Shown: piece after piece, positions 8,438-16,404 of the stretch
Layout: every line of letters starts with the position of its first letter
How positions within the stretch are numbered: the stretch's first letter is position 1
Assembly: GCA_002772545.1 (NCBI GenBank)
Contig: PFDR01000056.1
Span: forward strand, 1 to 43,365
DNA from: Candidatus Peregrinibacteria bacterium CG10_big_fil_rev_8_21_14_0_10_49_10
GTDB lineage: Bacteria > Patescibacteriota > Gracilibacteria > Peribacterales > Peribacteraceae
DNA: 43,365 bases
Direction: 5' to 3'
Notes under the pieces: generated by a model
Told to the model about the DNA's origin: nothing
Databases searched by the model: none
Seen by the model: the letters and a program-made list of their open reading frames with translations, nothing else
Made by a program: the position numbers and the translations under genes

Positions 8438-8776
8438 TCACTCGTCTCTCAAAGCTTGTTGTGACAGGAAGTGTAAATGCAGATAGAACACCTCTTGCCC
8501 GCCCGATTTCCCCACATGGAACTTGAGCTGATACCCGTCTATTCCCTCACGCTCCGCAAACTCCTTTGCTTTGTAGATGAGCATACCTGCGATATCTTTC
8601 GTCTCTTCTGTCAGGTCTGCAATGGAGGGGATGCACTCCTGCTTGGAAATGAGGAGAAGATGCGTAGGCGCTTTGGGATGGATGTCTTTAAAAATGAGCA
8701 CTTCCTCATCTTCATACACTTTGTCTGCCGGAATCTCGCCATCCAGTATACGGTGGAAGATGGTTGTTTCAGTCAT
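8438..8776 (-). CDS. HIT (histidine triad) family nucleotide-binding protein
   Basis: A 112-residue HIT protein; the family hydrolyses AMP-linked substrates or other nucleotide conjugates. Seen: TIFHRILDGEIPADKVYEDE at the start, AFKDIHP-like FKDIHPKAP, and the C-terminal motif GGQEVFYLHLHFL. In canonical HINT proteins this motif reads His-x-His-x-His. Here the first His is Tyr (codon TAT), while the nucleophile-position His and the third His are kept. It converges on rpsA with 76 nt between. A TACACT box on the minus strand 15 nt before the ATG could be its -10. Confidence 0.9.
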   Translation of the reverse strand: MTETTIFHRILDGEIPADKVYEDEEVLIFKDIHPKAPTHLLLISKQECIPSIADLTEETKDIAGMLIYKAKEFAEREGIDGYQLKFHVGKSGGQEVFYLHLHFLSQQALRDE

Positions 8777-8939
8777 AGAGTAACAGGCAAGAGTGTAGAT
8801 TGGTCACTGAGTACACCCTGAGCCAGCAGAACAAGCCGAAGGGTGGAAGATAGCTGAATCTATTGTGCGCTTAGCCTACAGTACAAGACATGTAAGCTGA
8901 GATTGACTTTTTGGCCAAAAAAAGAGAAAATATAGATAG

Positions 8940-9434
8940 ATGCCGACGGCCAATACGTCACCAGAAGCCGGCAAACAACATGAAATATCAGTCGAGGCAG
9001 CCCCAACACTGATTGTTTCACAACCAAAAAAACTCGAGGGACTCCTGGAGACGCTCATGCTGCTCGACAAAGTGAGTGAAACCGTGGGCGAAGACCGTTC
9101 CGGAGATATGGGAAGTACAGGAGGAACCGGTCGGGGTGACGATGACGCTACACACGTTTCTCTTAGGGAACTCGCCATCGCACATCTCCCTTCTGAGACC
9201 ACCATGAAAAGAAGGCTCACAGTACACATAGACCGGGAAGTGAAGAAGTTACAGAAGGAAGTAAAGCGCGCGACCAGACGTATAGCCAAACCCGGTTCCG
9301 CCCATAAAGTGAATGCACTCTATGCGCGCATACGTCGACTGAATGCGTTACTTGCAGACCTGCTGGAGGCTTCACAGGAAATACTTAAACGTCTGTACGT
9401 AAAGATCTTCGTGGATAAACAAACTGTTATCTGA
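8940..9434 (+). CDS. Hypothetical protein with basic helical C-terminus
   Basis: A 164-residue protein I do not recognise. The first ~80 residues are low complexity, with a Gly/Asp-rich stretch around GDMGSTGGTGRGDDD. Residues ~90-155 are strongly helical and basic (REVKKLQKEVKRATRRI, then ARIRRLNALLADLLEA), suggesting a coiled coil or nucleic-acid contact. No signal peptide or membrane segment. The stop overlaps the convergent DUF5665 gene by 8 nt. TATAGA lies 3 nt before the ATG, so any promoter using it would give a leaderless or truncated message; that is weak. Confidence 0.7.
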   Translation: MPTANTSPEAGKQHEISVEAAPTLIVSQPKKLEGLLETLMLLDKVSETVGEDRSGDMGSTGGTGRGDDDATHVSLRELAIAHLPSETTMKRRLTVHIDREVKKLQKEVKRATRRIAKPGSAHKVNALYARIRRLNALLADLLEASQEILKRLYVKIFVDKQTVI

Positions 9435-9717
9435 GCATGCGGACCTGCTCCATACGTGAAATGACATCCGTCAGGAAGTCACCCAGGAGCGGAACCCATT
9501 GAATTTGATGTACGAGCAAAATAGCCAGTGGAACCACAAGCGCAACGGCCACTATGATGCCAAGCCCGTATACTACTCCCCGTAAAAACGCGAGAAAGAG
9601 GTTTCGTGCAGGGTGGAACAGTGTTGCATACTCCTCAGGGAAACTCTTAATAGTCTGTTCCAGATGTTCTATAGCACGCCGGAGTTGTGTTTCTTCGCTG
9701 ATACGCTTGGGAGGCAT
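9427..9717 (-). CDS. DUF5665-type small membrane protein
   Basis: A 96-residue protein with an acidic/basic amphipathic N-terminal helix (residues 1-45), then a Gly-containing hydrophobic segment (GVVYGLGIIVAVALVVPLAI), a WVPLLGDFL turn and a short basic end. This pattern matches DUF5665 membrane proteins; the function is unknown. It lies 18 nt downstream of the next minus-strand gene (9736-10008), so the two are probably one transcript. Confidence 0.7.
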   Translation of the reverse strand: MPPKRISEETQLRRAIEHLEQTIKSFPEEYATLFHPARNLFLAFLRGVVYGLGIIVAVALVVPLAILLVHQIQWVPLLGDFLTDVISRMEQVRMLR

Positions 9718-9735
9718 GGTACACTACAGAATCTG

Positions 9736-10008
9736 CTAAGAAGACTTTTTAGAAGCTTTCACTGCTTTCTTAGAGTGCTTCTCTTTTTTGCTCTTCTCGT
9801 CAAAGAATTCCGCTGCGTACTCCATAATGTGTTCCACCAGAGAAATAGGCTTAAGGAGCACATCTTCCAATTGCGCGGTAATGTCTTCTATGCGACGAAC
9901 AATTTTGCGGAGGTCTACTGCTATAAACAAAGCATGGTAGAGCACAATGATCAGCATAATGAAGACCGCAACCTCCAACCCAATGAGAATGTCGTGCGCT
10001 GTAAGCAT
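9736..10008 (-). CDS. Small single-pass membrane protein, Lys-rich tail
   Basis: A 90-residue protein: one N-terminal hydrophobic helix (VAVFIMLIIVLYHALFI), an amphipathic stretch (LRKIVRRIEDITAQLEDVLL), then a strongly basic Lys/Ser tail (KKEKHSKKAVKASKKSS). I do not recognise a family. Topology suggests a membrane anchor with a basic cytoplasmic end. It is the first gene of a probable two-gene minus-strand unit with the DUF5665 gene and is divergent from yidD. Confidence 0.65.
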   Translation of the reverse strand: MLTAHDILIGLEVAVFIMLIIVLYHALFIAVDLRKIVRRIEDITAQLEDVLLKPISLVEHIMEYAAEFFDEKSKKEKHSKKAVKASKKSS

Positions 10009-10053
10009 CTGAGAGAGAAAAAGTGTACAGTGAGACTACATCCCCTCTTCGCG

Positions 10054-10371
10054 ATGCGCAATGTGCTTATGCATCTCTGGCTGACTCCCCGCAAGGCTTT
10101 TATGAAGTGCATTGGGCTCTACCAAGCCACACTTTCACCTGATCACGGCCTGCTGAAAGGATTGTATCCCTACGGATACTGCAGGCATCATCCAACCTGT
10201 TCTGTGTATGGAAGAAAGATCATAGAACAGAAAGGGATAGTGATGGGGGGACCACTCTTGTTCAGGCGAATACTCAGTTGCCACCCGTGGACTAAGCTGA
10301 GTGACGAAAAAATTCTGCACGCTGCAGAGAGATCGGCTACACAGCAGGAAAATCCTGTTCTTTCTGCTTGA
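10054..10371 (+). CDS. yidD: Membrane protein insertion efficiency factor YidD
   Basis: A 105-residue protein. The core has the family pattern: LYQATLSP, then YCRHHPTCSVYG with paired cysteines, GGPLLFRRILSCHPW, and a short polar tail. YidD is a small peripheral membrane protein that aids YidC-dependent insertion and is usually near rpmH/rnpA/yidC; here it stands apart from them. The open frame extends upstream to 9613 across the opposite-strand genes, so I take the ATG at 10054; the ATG at 10069 is also possible. Confidence 0.9.
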   Translation: MRNVLMHLWLTPRKAFMKCIGLYQATLSPDHGLLKGLYPYGYCRHHPTCSVYGRKIIEQKGIVMGGPLLFRRILSCHPWTKLSDEKILHAAERSATQQENPVLSA

Positions 10372-10424
10372 GTGCGTTTTGCTTCGGGGTAGAATTCCCC
10401 ATTGCCTCTCTCCTCCACACCCCT

Positions 10425-10733
10425 ATGAGCATACGCCCCACGCTCCCTGTTTTCATCTTTACGCTCCTTCTATTCGCACCGAGCGCATCCGCCTACAGCG
10501 CACTCCCTATGCTCGATACGCAAATGACGCATAAACTTGTTGTGCCTACAGTGAATGAACTCACTACAGAGAAGCTGATGATGCACACCCGCATACTCTC
10601 GTCTACATCGGACTGGCCACTGTGGATAGGACGCCTGGGGACTTCTGTTCTTCCCGAGAAACTTGTGACCGCCGGCGGCTCTTCCGAAGTCTACTGGCCC
10701 AGCTGGATAGGACGCCTCTCACAGATGCAGTAA
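10425..10733 (+). CDS. Small secreted protein with duplicated WPxWIGRL motif
   Basis: A 102-residue protein with a clear signal peptide (hydrophobic core FIFTLLLFAPSASA, cleavage near SAYS). The mature part is about 77 residues and holds two copies of W-P-x-W-I-G-R-L, WPLWIGRL and WPSWIGRL, about 25 residues apart, the second close to the C-terminus. No known family. An upstream ATG at 10368 is in frame but would bury the signal peptide. TAGAAT at about 10390 may be its -10. It converges on the serine protease gene. Confidence 0.65.
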   Translation: MSIRPTLPVFIFTLLLFAPSASAYSALPMLDTQMTHKLVVPTVNELTTEKLMMHTRILSSTSDWPLWIGRLGTSVLPEKLVTAGGSSEVYWPSWIGRLSQMQ

Positions 10734-10809
10734 GCATCATCCACGTTTACCCGTGCACCAGAACGTCCCGGCCGACTGCCTGCTGGTAAGCAGATGGGGT
10801 CTTGGATCT

Positions 10810-11994
10810 TCACTCTGAACAGACAAAGCCAAAACGTTTTTGAATGCGTTCATTCACGCGCTCCCACATTTTGGCATTGCCCGAAAAGCGTCTGAGAACG
10901 CGGGGGCACACTCTGGAATACATTTTATCCTGCACTGCTACGGGAGCCGCTTCCTGCACTCTGGGCACAACAACACGTTGTACAGTAATCTGCTGCGTTT
11001 TCTCTACTCTTTGCTCCTGTTTCAGCTCCTGCATAAGCTCCGGAGACCCGGGCAAACACTCTGTTCCCTCAGAGTTGCGGTGGTAACTTTTTCTGCACCG
11101 GCAACCATCACCCTGACCCGCAGTATAGCCGGTGGCTTCCGCGCCATCTCCCAAACTCTGTAGACAGTCCGCATTGTTCAATGTACTCCCTGCAGCCGGG
11201 GTGGGATTGAACGGATCGATACTCTTTTGCGCTGCCTGTTGCTGTTCGAGCAGGGTGTAAACCTCATTTGCCTGTTTGTACTGTGGTGTGTAGGCAAAGG
11301 AGGAATCGTTGGCATATTCTAGCCCCCGCTCTATTTGTGAAACGGGGATGAAGTAGCCGTCCAGTGCATTGCCGTTCTGGTCAAAATGCGCAGCAACGGC
11401 AACACCCACTACCAGTCCGCTCTTTACGACTGGCCCCCCGGAATTGCCTTTATTGATCTTTGCATCCGTCCGCAGCCAAAACCCTTCTGTTTCTCCGGGG
11501 ACTATACCTGCCTGCGCCTTCTCCACTACGCTCCCCTCATTGTAGGCAATGTGCGTTCCTGAAACTCCAGGATACCCCACCACTTCTATGGCGTCTCCGA
11601 CTTGCGCATCACTTTTTGCAAAAAACACACTGCTGTGTGCACAGTTAATGAACACACGAATGTACGCGATGTCATCTTCCAAATTCAGCTTAATATCCGA
11701 GCGGTTAATATCTGTATAGCAACTGAGATCCACTTCATCGTTCTCTCCCGTGGTAAAGATACGATAGTACCGAGCCGCACCGTCTATGACATGAATATTG
11801 GTGATCACGATGCCTTCATCCACATAGAATCCAGAACCCCTGCTTATAAAATTGCCCCGAAAGTCAAAACTGGCAATGAGCACTGTAGATTTTTTAAGAT
11901 TGGCGTAGAGGTCGACACCCGCTGCATGAGACACAGACGCAGTTCCTAAACAGAGGATGGCAAACAGAGCAATGGCAGTTCCAATTCGCTTCAT
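10810..11994 (-). CDS. Secreted trypsin-like serine protease (S1/HtrA-type) with Cys-containing tail
   Basis: A 394-residue exported protease. Signal peptide of about 25 residues ending SHAAG. The catalytic triad is visible: His68 in TNIHVI, Asp107/108 in LEDDIAYIRV, Ser185 in GNSGGPVV. After the protease domain (~35-235) there is no PDZ domain. Instead a Gln/Ala-rich linker leads to a short Cys segment (GQGDGCRCRK) and a C-terminal basic module with one Cys near each end (VCPRVLRRF ... GFVCSE). Likely an extracytoplasmic quality-control or processing protease. It lies 40 nt downstream of the cysteine-rich gene on the same strand. Confidence 0.88.
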   Translation of the reverse strand: MKRIGTAIALFAILCLGTASVSHAAGVDLYANLKKSTVLIASFDFRGNFISRGSGFYVDEGIVITNIHVIDGAARYYRIFTTGENDEVDLSCYTDINRSDIKLNLEDDIAYIRVFINCAHSSVFFAKSDAQVGDAIEVVGYPGVSGTHIAYNEGSVVEKAQAGIVPGETEGFWLRTDAKINKGNSGGPVVKSGLVVGVAVAAHFDQNGNALDGYFIPVSQIERGLEYANDSSFAYTPQYKQANEVYTLLEQQQAAQKSIDPFNPTPAAGSTLNNADCLQSLGDGAEATGYTAGQGDGCRCRKSYHRNSEGTECLPGSPELMQELKQEQRVEKTQQITVQRVVVPRVQEAAPVAVQDKMYSRVCPRVLRRFSGNAKMWERVNERIQKRFGFVCSE

Positions 11995-12034
11995 CCGCAG
12001 AATGTTAACGAAGACTCAGATATGTGTCTACGAA

Positions 12035-13723
12035 CTAGTAGACTGTTTTCAGGTAACAGTCTTCGCAGAGCACAATCTCCGGCCTTTCGGGAGAAAAGGA
12101 TGACTGCACGGTCTGCGCGCACGTTGCGCACGTTCTCTCCCACAGTCTACGGGGATTACGTGCATGGAAACGATCTTCATGCCGCTGGTTCCAGTGGCGG
12201 CGGGGCAGAGGAAGCTTTTGCATTTGGTAAAACTTGAGCTCCGCCGCAGTGACAATAAAAAGCTTTCCGGTGAGCTCACATGCTATGGCACAACTCATTA
12301 TATCCTCCGGAGCATCCGCAATATTATCCGGGAGTTCTGCAGCCGGGATGACGCGTTTTACCTCCGGTGACGGTGGTTCATAGTCATCCCAGGGAATACC
12401 CTTGGCCTGCGCTTCTTCTTTGGCCAGCGGATAGTGCAGGTTCGCCGTAGTCTTATTGTAGCCATGTAAGATGTGCGTAAGCGGCAGAAACTCTCCCCAC
12501 TCCCCTGTCCCCTGCATATGCTCAATGATGCGGGGAACAAGTTCCTCGTACTCCTCCTTGGTGTACTGCTTATTAAGAATGCAATACCTCATGTGATGCA
12601 TATTTGCACACCCAAAACAGTTCTTGCAGCTCTCCATGTACCATCCGTAGAACAAAGCATTGCTGTAGTGCGTTTCATGACAGAAATAGCAGTTGTATCC
12701 GTTTAGTCCACAGATGGAATTTTCGTAAGACATCTGGAAGTTATTACCATACTGGTAGGCGTCGTACACATCTTTCGCTCCCAGAACAATCTGATACAAA
12801 AACTTCCCGTTCTCCACTTCGTCACAGTCAAAACTTCTCTGCACATTCTTGCAGTTATAGAGCTGTGAACCCGTGCAGTTCTCCAGATTATGACCCTGAA
12901 ATGCCTTAAATGTATGTGAAAGTTCCAGCTCCCGCAGGCGTGCCTTGCAACGCTTGTAGATGTCAAAGGAGCCCAAGTCTGCCATAGCACACTTTGCTCG
13001 ATACTCTTCTTGTGTCAGCTGTTCGTTCTCAAAACAGTACTCCTTATTCCGCAGGCCGGTGCAGAGAAAACAATCTTTGCACCCCACACAGTCCCGGAGG
13101 AACGCACCGGGCCCGGAATTGATGCAGTCTCTGCTCCCCACCAAGCCATAGCAGCTGTGGCAGTCTATGCAGTCGTAGTTTAGTTCGCAGTAGAAGTTAT
13201 TGAACACATCCACACACGACTTGCACTTCTTCACACCATAGCCGTAGTAGCAGTCCTCATTGTGGTCGGCATGCATAATGAGATAGCAGTTCTTGCAATC
13301 ACCCGTAAGGTGCACGTAGTCACAGTTCTCCACCGTACCCTGAATGCTGAGAGCAGGCGAAGGAGAGGACCGCTTGAGCTCCTTCCATTGGTCAAAAAAG
13401 GGTCTGGTAAAATCAAAATCCCTGCCGTAGTCTCTGGGGTCCCACTTATCTCCGTGCCAACAGTTTCTGCAGTAGATGGGTTGCTTTGCATGCGGAGGAT
13501 GCTCTGTGAGAGTTTTCTCTTTACAGAGATCGCAGGCACTCGGGTACAGGAACTGTTCGTTGTTCACCGCAAGTCTCCTCTGCTCCCTGCAGTCGGGGCA
13601 GTGCGTAGGAGGTGGTATGGGGTATTTCTTTTTATTCAGCACGGGCGACACCTTGTCGTAAAAGGCAATGTCCTCGTCCTCGATCTCAAAGGAAAGCTGG
13701 CAGTTTGCACAGGTTTGCTCCAT
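12035..13723 (-). CDS. Cysteine-rich (42 Cys) putative metal-binding protein
   Basis: A 562-residue cytoplasmic protein with 42 cysteines, most as CxxC pairs: CANC, CPDC, CDLC, CRNC, CKNC, CKSC, CIDCHSC, CVGCKDCFLC, CKNCFGC, and CATC with CEDC at the end. The two termini look like zinc ribbons. The middle repeats a loose unit of about 15-20 residues with Cys and aromatic residues (CYYGYG, FYCELNYDC), suggesting a stacked repeat fold. Similar proteins recur in CPR genomes, often under unreliable names; the function is unknown. The start at 13723 is chosen because TATACT lies 6 nt upstream; the ATG at 13738 would overlap that box. Confidence 0.8.
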   Translation of the reverse strand: MEQTCANCQLSFEIEDEDIAFYDKVSPVLNKKKYPIPPPTHCPDCREQRRLAVNNEQFLYPSACDLCKEKTLTEHPPHAKQPIYCRNCWHGDKWDPRDYGRDFDFTRPFFDQWKELKRSSPSPALSIQGTVENCDYVHLTGDCKNCYLIMHADHNEDCYYGYGVKKCKSCVDVFNNFYCELNYDCIDCHSCYGLVGSRDCINSGPGAFLRDCVGCKDCFLCTGLRNKEYCFENEQLTQEEYRAKCAMADLGSFDIYKRCKARLRELELSHTFKAFQGHNLENCTGSQLYNCKNVQRSFDCDEVENGKFLYQIVLGAKDVYDAYQYGNNFQMSYENSICGLNGYNCYFCHETHYSNALFYGWYMESCKNCFGCANMHHMRYCILNKQYTKEEYEELVPRIIEHMQGTGEWGEFLPLTHILHGYNKTTANLHYPLAKEEAQAKGIPWDDYEPPSPEVKRVIPAAELPDNIADAPEDIMSCAIACELTGKLFIVTAAELKFYQMQKLPLPRRHWNQRHEDRFHARNPRRLWERTCATCAQTVQSSFSPERPEIVLCEDCYLKTVY

Positions 13724-13729
13724 ATCCGA

Positions 13730-13758
13730 AGTATACAACTATCAGTGGTCAGTGTTCA
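13730..13758 (-). promoter_or_regulatory. Leaderless-type promoter of the cysteine-rich gene
   Basis: On the minus strand: TGAACA (13753-13758, 4 of 6), 17-nt spacer, TATACT (13730-13735), then 6 nt to the ATG at 13723. Transcription would begin at or next to the A of the start codon. Confidence 0.6.
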
Positions 13759-13887
13759 GCAACTACCTGCTGATTTCTGAGCACTGAGTACATATCTGTA
13801 AAGGAACCTTCCTCACATAAAACACTTCTCAGGAATCTCCTTCACGCAGACAGTAAATATAAGTATCCTTCTGCAAGATCTTTTCAT

Positions 13888-13962
13888 GCGGGCGTCGTAT
13901 AGTGGTTATTATGTCAGCCTTCCAAGCTGAAGATGGCGGTTCGATTCCGCTCGCCCGCTCCA
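13888..13962 (+). tRNA. tRNA-Gly (anticodon TCC)
   Basis: A 75-nt cloverleaf with encoded CCA. Acceptor arms are GCGGGCG and CGCCCGC, the anticodon stem is TCAGC/GCTGA around CTTCCAA (anticodon TCC), and the T-loop is GGTTCGATTCC. It starts a repeat-rich island; its last bases recur as a 10-bp direct repeat at 16405-16414. Confidence 0.95.
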
Positions 13963-14001
13963 CGTAGTACACGTCGCTACGCTCCGTGACTACGTGGCGC
14001 T

Positions 14002-14026
14002 GCCACAATGCTCAGTGTGGCTTTTT
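14002..14026 (+). terminator. Intrinsic terminator of tRNA-Gly
   Basis: GCCACA (14002-14007), 8-nt loop, TGTGGC (14016-14021), then five T. Upstream, CCACGTAGT (13960-13968, starting in the tRNA CCA) is mirrored by ACTACGTGG (13989-13997), giving a second hairpin between the tRNA and this terminator. Confidence 0.75.
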
Positions 14027-14170
14027 CGACGTGTACGGAGTGCCGTGTAGTGATTGAGTTGCAAAGCAACGAAATCTACTACTGCGGCTTTTAGTTTGCA
14101 AGCGCATCTACTACTGGGGCCTGCCCCATAGTGTTGCGAAGCAACTACTATTGGGGCATTCTACTCCGCT
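14027..14170. repeat. Hairpin-rich repeat tract between tRNA-Gly and the GIY-YIG gene
   Basis: No gene seen. Small palindromes recur: GTTGCaaaGCAAC (14058-14070), GGGGCctGCCCC (14116-14127) and GTTGCgaaGCAAC (14133-14145), with repeated CTACTACT and ATTGGGGC words between them. CTACGTAGT/GTACTACGTCG words reappear just after the GIY-YIG gene (14446-14480), so similar sequence brackets it. Confidence 0.6.
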
Positions 14171-14455
14171 ATGTTTCACGTCTACATCCTTCATAGTGAA
14201 AAAGATGACGGTCTGTACACCGGCTTTACAACCAATGTAAGAAACCGATTAAAAGAGCATAACGAAGGTAGTGTGATCTCGACAAAAGCTCGTCGTCCTT
14301 TGAAGCTAATATTTCTGGAATCATATACCAATAAAGGTGATGCAGTGCGTCGTGAAAAGTACCTGAAAACAGCAGTAGGCAGAAAGATGCTCAAAGTTAT
14401 GCTGAGAAATACTTTACGAGAGAATGTTCATGAAAATATAAGCGGTGCTACGTAG
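14171..14455 (+). CDS. GIY-YIG nuclease superfamily protein (UPF0213/YhbQ-like)
   Basis: A 94-residue single-domain GIY-YIG protein. Motif residues are seen in order: VYILHSEKDDGLYTGFT (the GIY and YIG elements), NRLKEHNEG with the helix Arg and His, and EAVRREK-like GDAVRREKYLKTA with the catalytic-type Glu region. Single-domain members are structure-selective or uncharacterised nucleases. Its place just after a tRNA inside repeats resembles many CPR genomes, where such genes look mobile. Whether it acts in DNA repair or helps move its own locus is not shown. Confidence 0.85.
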   Translation: MFHVYILHSEKDDGLYTGFTTNVRNRLKEHNEGSVISTKARRPLKLIFLESYTNKGDAVRREKYLKTAVGRKMLKVMLRNTLRENVHENISGAT

Positions 14456-14564
14456 TCTGCCGCAGCAGTACTACGTCGTCTAAATCCTTAGGAGGGGTTG
14501 TCATGCTGCGCACAGTAGTAGCACATAGTGCTTACTGCTGTGGACAGAAACTCCTAGGATGTAA

Positions 14565-16226
14565 CTATTCTTCATCGCCGCTTTCATCTCGGTCTTCTGC
14601 TGCTGTGATATCAGAAGTAGAGATGGGCACAGCAATATTCCGTAACGCTTCTCTCACTGAACTGGCTACTTGCAATGGTGTATTCTTTTGCAACCATTCA
14701 TTTCTGCTTAGATAGTGTGCAGGATAACCCCAACCCCTAACAATATGAGTGGGCTTTCTTTGTTTCAGGGCAAGAAGAGCTTCATACAGTGTTCCCCTTG
14801 CACCACCTAACACGAGCACAACATCACTCTGTTCTATCATTTCATTTCTGCGTCTATCCTGTTCCTCATCAGAACCAGCATGACGCACATCATAATTTTC
14901 CCATGCTTTGCTTGCCCTGCTTGCAACAGCACCAGCATTGCCTCTCTCAGTGCCTGTAATAATTTGGCATGTTTCACCATCAAATGAGTTGGCTATTGCG
15001 CTCACATCATCTTCCGATAAGTCTCCATTCGCACCACCAATTAACAATACCTTTTTTCCAGCAATTCTGGTTTCTGAGAGTGGCAGGAAACCAAGGTCAA
15101 AACTATCTCTAAATGCATCCAACTCATGCTTGGAAACAACCATGTCACACAAAGCATGAATCCGAGTTTGTATACCTTCGGGGACTTCATATTTTTCAGC
15201 CTCATCAGAAGATAACACCTCTTCCAAATCAAAGTCTGAAAGATCAAAAACATATCCATTAGGTACAGAGAAGAAAACTTCACGTATCTTCTGTGAAGCA
15301 GGATTAGACATCTCAACAACCTTTGTGTGAGAGTGGTCAGAATAGTCAACACCCATGAGTCTAGAGTCGTCTTCAAACGTAGTATCAGGGTCAACACCCC
15401 AGTTGATATTGAGATGCTTATATAAAGACTCACCGTCTTCGTTTGAACCTACGATGCTCCAACTCTTGTATCCTAATTGCCTAGTCCATTCCTCATCATC
15501 AAAGTATTTTTTAAGCACCTCTATCTGGCGACCGCTATCAACCGTTGAATCAACAAACAGTACGTGTTTACCTTGTAATGTTCCAGATTCTACAAATTCT
15601 TTTATTCTGTCTTCATCAAGTTGCCTACCACCTTGATCTACTTTGAGTGAATGCCTATTTTTGTTGTTGAGTGCGATACTAAGAAGCTCCGAGGGAAGCC
15701 TTCCTCCTCTATCCACACTTACAAGCACCACATCATCAAGCTCAATGCAGTAGGTATCTTTCAGGTGATCTTTTACTTCTCTGTAAATTTCATGATAAGG
15801 AACAGCTCTGGCAATACGTTCCATGTGACCAACATTTTCAGTAATGTATTTAGCTCTCCTGTACTCTGCTTCACTGATTTCCTCTGCAATATCATCAATA
15901 TTTACATTGAAATTTCGCATCAATGGAATGCGGTAATATTCTCTATCTTCATCATCTACATCGTCTTCGTCCCCCTCTTCCCTACCATCTGTGTAGGCAT
16001 AACGAAAAAGTCTATTCTCGTAATCAATCAACTGCAATTTTTGTGCGTGAGTGTACCCATCAAATCCATCAATACGAGTCCTCGTATGGGTTAAAGGAAA
16101 GACAAACCCCATTTTTTCATCCTCATCGTATGCATTAACCATGCTCCACTCAATTGGAGCTGGCGGGCTAATAGTCATTCGCTGTGCGAGTGACTGCCTC
16201 ATGCTAAGACCCATAGACATTCTCAT
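14565..16226 (-). CDS. Phosphoribosyltransferase-like plus SLOG/LOG-like fusion protein
   Basis: A 553-residue protein in AT-richer sequence than its neighbours. The N-terminus is Met-rich (MRMSMGLSMRQSLAQRM), followed by an acidic stretch (~80-95). The middle has a PRTase fold signature: VVLVSVDRGGRLPSE (~166-180) and the PRPP-loop-like VLFVDSTVDSGRQ (~222-234). The C-terminal third has a Rossmann start KKVLLIGGANGD (~391) and SDVVLVLGGARGTLYEA (~467-483), matching the GGxGT signature of LOG/SLOG domains, which bind or cleave nucleotides. The consensus promoter 25 nt upstream fixes the start and excludes the ATG at 16286. A role in nucleotide signalling or defence is inference. Confidence 0.7.
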   Translation of the reverse strand: MRMSMGLSMRQSLAQRMTISPPAPIEWSMVNAYDEDEKMGFVFPLTHTRTRIDGFDGYTHAQKLQLIDYENRLFRYAYTDGREEGDEDDVDDEDREYYRIPLMRNFNVNIDDIAEEISEAEYRRAKYITENVGHMERIARAVPYHEIYREVKDHLKDTYCIELDDVVLVSVDRGGRLPSELLSIALNNKNRHSLKVDQGGRQLDEDRIKEFVESGTLQGKHVLFVDSTVDSGRQIEVLKKYFDDEEWTRQLGYKSWSIVGSNEDGESLYKHLNINWGVDPDTTFEDDSRLMGVDYSDHSHTKVVEMSNPASQKIREVFFSVPNGYVFDLSDFDLEEVLSSDEAEKYEVPEGIQTRIHALCDMVVSKHELDAFRDSFDLGFLPLSETRIAGKKVLLIGGANGDLSEDDVSAIANSFDGETCQIITGTERGNAGAVASRASKAWENYDVRHAGSDEEQDRRRNEMIEQSDVVLVLGGARGTLYEALLALKQRKPTHIVRGWGYPAHYLSRNEWLQKNTPLQVASSVREALRNIAVPISTSDITAAEDRDESGDEE

Positions 16227-16257
16227 ATGTACAAAAGGAAACGGGTAGGTTGAAGTA

Positions 16258-16286
16258 TATATACACCAGTTTATGAGATATGTCAA
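16258..16286 (-). promoter_or_regulatory. Consensus sigma70-type promoter of the PRTase-SLOG gene
   Basis: On the minus strand: TTGACA (16281-16286), exactly 17 nt, TATATA (16258-16263), with the ATG at 16226. It is the closest match to consensus in the window and predicts a leader of about 25 nt. Confidence 0.8.
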
Positions 16287-16404
16287 GCAAGGCTAACCCC
16301 ACATCCAAGCAAAATAAAGCCGTAATGGTCGGCTTCAAAACATGATTCCTCATCGACACAACCTCCTAGGCACATGCCGCTAAAGTTGTAATAACCTCCA
16401 ACCC

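Noticed and set aside
8940-9434. Promoter TTGACT ... TATAGA before the hypothetical gene
   Set aside because: The spacer is 22 nt, too long for a normal sigma70 promoter, so I did not list it as a feature.
9613-10053. 5' extension of the YidD frame to 252 codons
   Set aside because: It runs antisense through the two small membrane-protein genes; YidD homology begins only after 10054.
10054-10371. Reading of the YidD C-terminal Cys/His residues as a zinc finger
   Set aside because: The Cys/His positions are those of the YidD family itself.
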